Below, in pieces: positions 6,898 to 7,164 of a stretch of 7,164 nucleotides of DNA. The DNA comes from DASPXY01 sp038227745 (GTDB lineage: Bacteria > Planctomycetota > Planctomycetia > Gemmatales > Gemmataceae): assembly GCA_038227745.1 (NCBI GenBank), contig JBBRPS010000542.1, positions 1 through 7,164 of the forward strand. Reading direction: 5' to 3'. Positions within the stretch are counted from its first letter, which is position 1. Every line of letters begins with the position of its first letter. The translations under genes and the position numbers were made by a program. Below the pieces are notes generated by a model. The model was not told the origin of the DNA. It saw only the letters and a list, made by a program, of their open reading frames with translations, and made no database searches.

Positions 6898-7164
6898 GAA
6901 GCCGATGTACCGGATCAGGCCCGCTTGCCGCGCTTCTTGAAACGCCTCGATCGCCCCACCCGGCCCGAGCGCCTGCTCCATCTCCTCCTGGCTGGTCAGC
7001 GCGTGGAGCTGATAAAGATCAAAGTGATCCGTCTGCATGCGTTGCAGCGACTCGCGCAGCTCTTGCGCCGCGCCAGCTTTGTCCCGCTTGCCGGTCTTGC
7101 AGGCCAGGAAGACACGGTCCCGGTGCGGCGCCAGGGCTGGCCCCAGCCGCTCTTCCGCGTTGCC
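6782..7164 (-). pseudogene. Aldo/keto reductase fragment, cut at the C-terminal side and by the window edge
   Basis: Read from 7164 downward, the frame gives about 128 residues of an aldo/keto reductase barrel. It starts mid-protein with GNAEERLGPAL. The sheet carrying the likely catalytic lysine is VFLACKTGK (Lys23 of the fragment), then HFDLYQLHAL with the active-site histidine (His54), then GLIRYIGFSAHS and FDSILFPTNFVLYHQANFGPQVV. The Asp/Tyr part and the start lie beyond the window. After QVV (6783-6781) the frame stays open to a stop at 6412, but that stretch is antisense of purA and shows no reductase features. The last third of the barrel, with the cofactor-binding end, is therefore missing. 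It resembles the COG1453-like reductases with a YQLHA motif. The substrate is unknown. Confidence 0.8.

Overview
The window is GC-rich bacterial DNA. Three things together suggest a planctomycete of the Gemmata type: the codon and base style, the PurA variant reading GLQWGDEAKGK near its N-terminus, and a Rpn-like protein with a GRAEGR-type tail. The taxonomic call is an inference from protein flavour, not a measurement.

Layout. (a) 1-1476 looks like part of an integron-type cassette array, read on the minus strand. Two attC-like recombination sites (139-237 and 709-806) each lie directly downstream of a minus-strand gene: a 148-residue TPR-like protein (245-691) and a 190-residue membrane-anchored protein (807-1379). 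No integrase gene is present, so this is either the distal part of an integron or an integrase-less attC cluster. (b) 1462-1579 is a compact repeat element with three copies of a 13-16 bp motif in alternating orientation. The outer copies lie in a 22-of-23 direct repeat, and one copy ends at the GTTAGGG box that could be the outer boundary of the second cassette. (c) 1733-4435 is a minus-strand three-gene operon for an ABC-2 type transporter: ATPase (3425-4435), permease (2557-3462) and permease (1733-2557). The genes overlap (38 bp, then a 1-bp TGATG overlap). (d) 4562-5467, plus strand, is a Rpn-like (PD-(D/E)XK superfamily) protein, followed by a rho-independent terminator (5651-5683). (e) 5752-6897, plus strand, is adenylosuccinate synthase (purA) whose C-terminal quarter is missing. 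At about 6772-6783 the sequence switches abruptly to an aldo/keto reductase read on the minus strand, itself cut at its C-terminal side at the same point and running off the window end.

The ABC genes should work together as one exporter or importer of unknown substrate. The cassette genes are independent mobile units, each with its own gene and recombination site. The two points most worth a second look are the attC cassette array with its unusual repeat-bearing edge, and the tail-to-tail junction of two truncated genes at about 6.78 kb. That junction is either a real deletion or rearrangement, or a chimeric assembly join.
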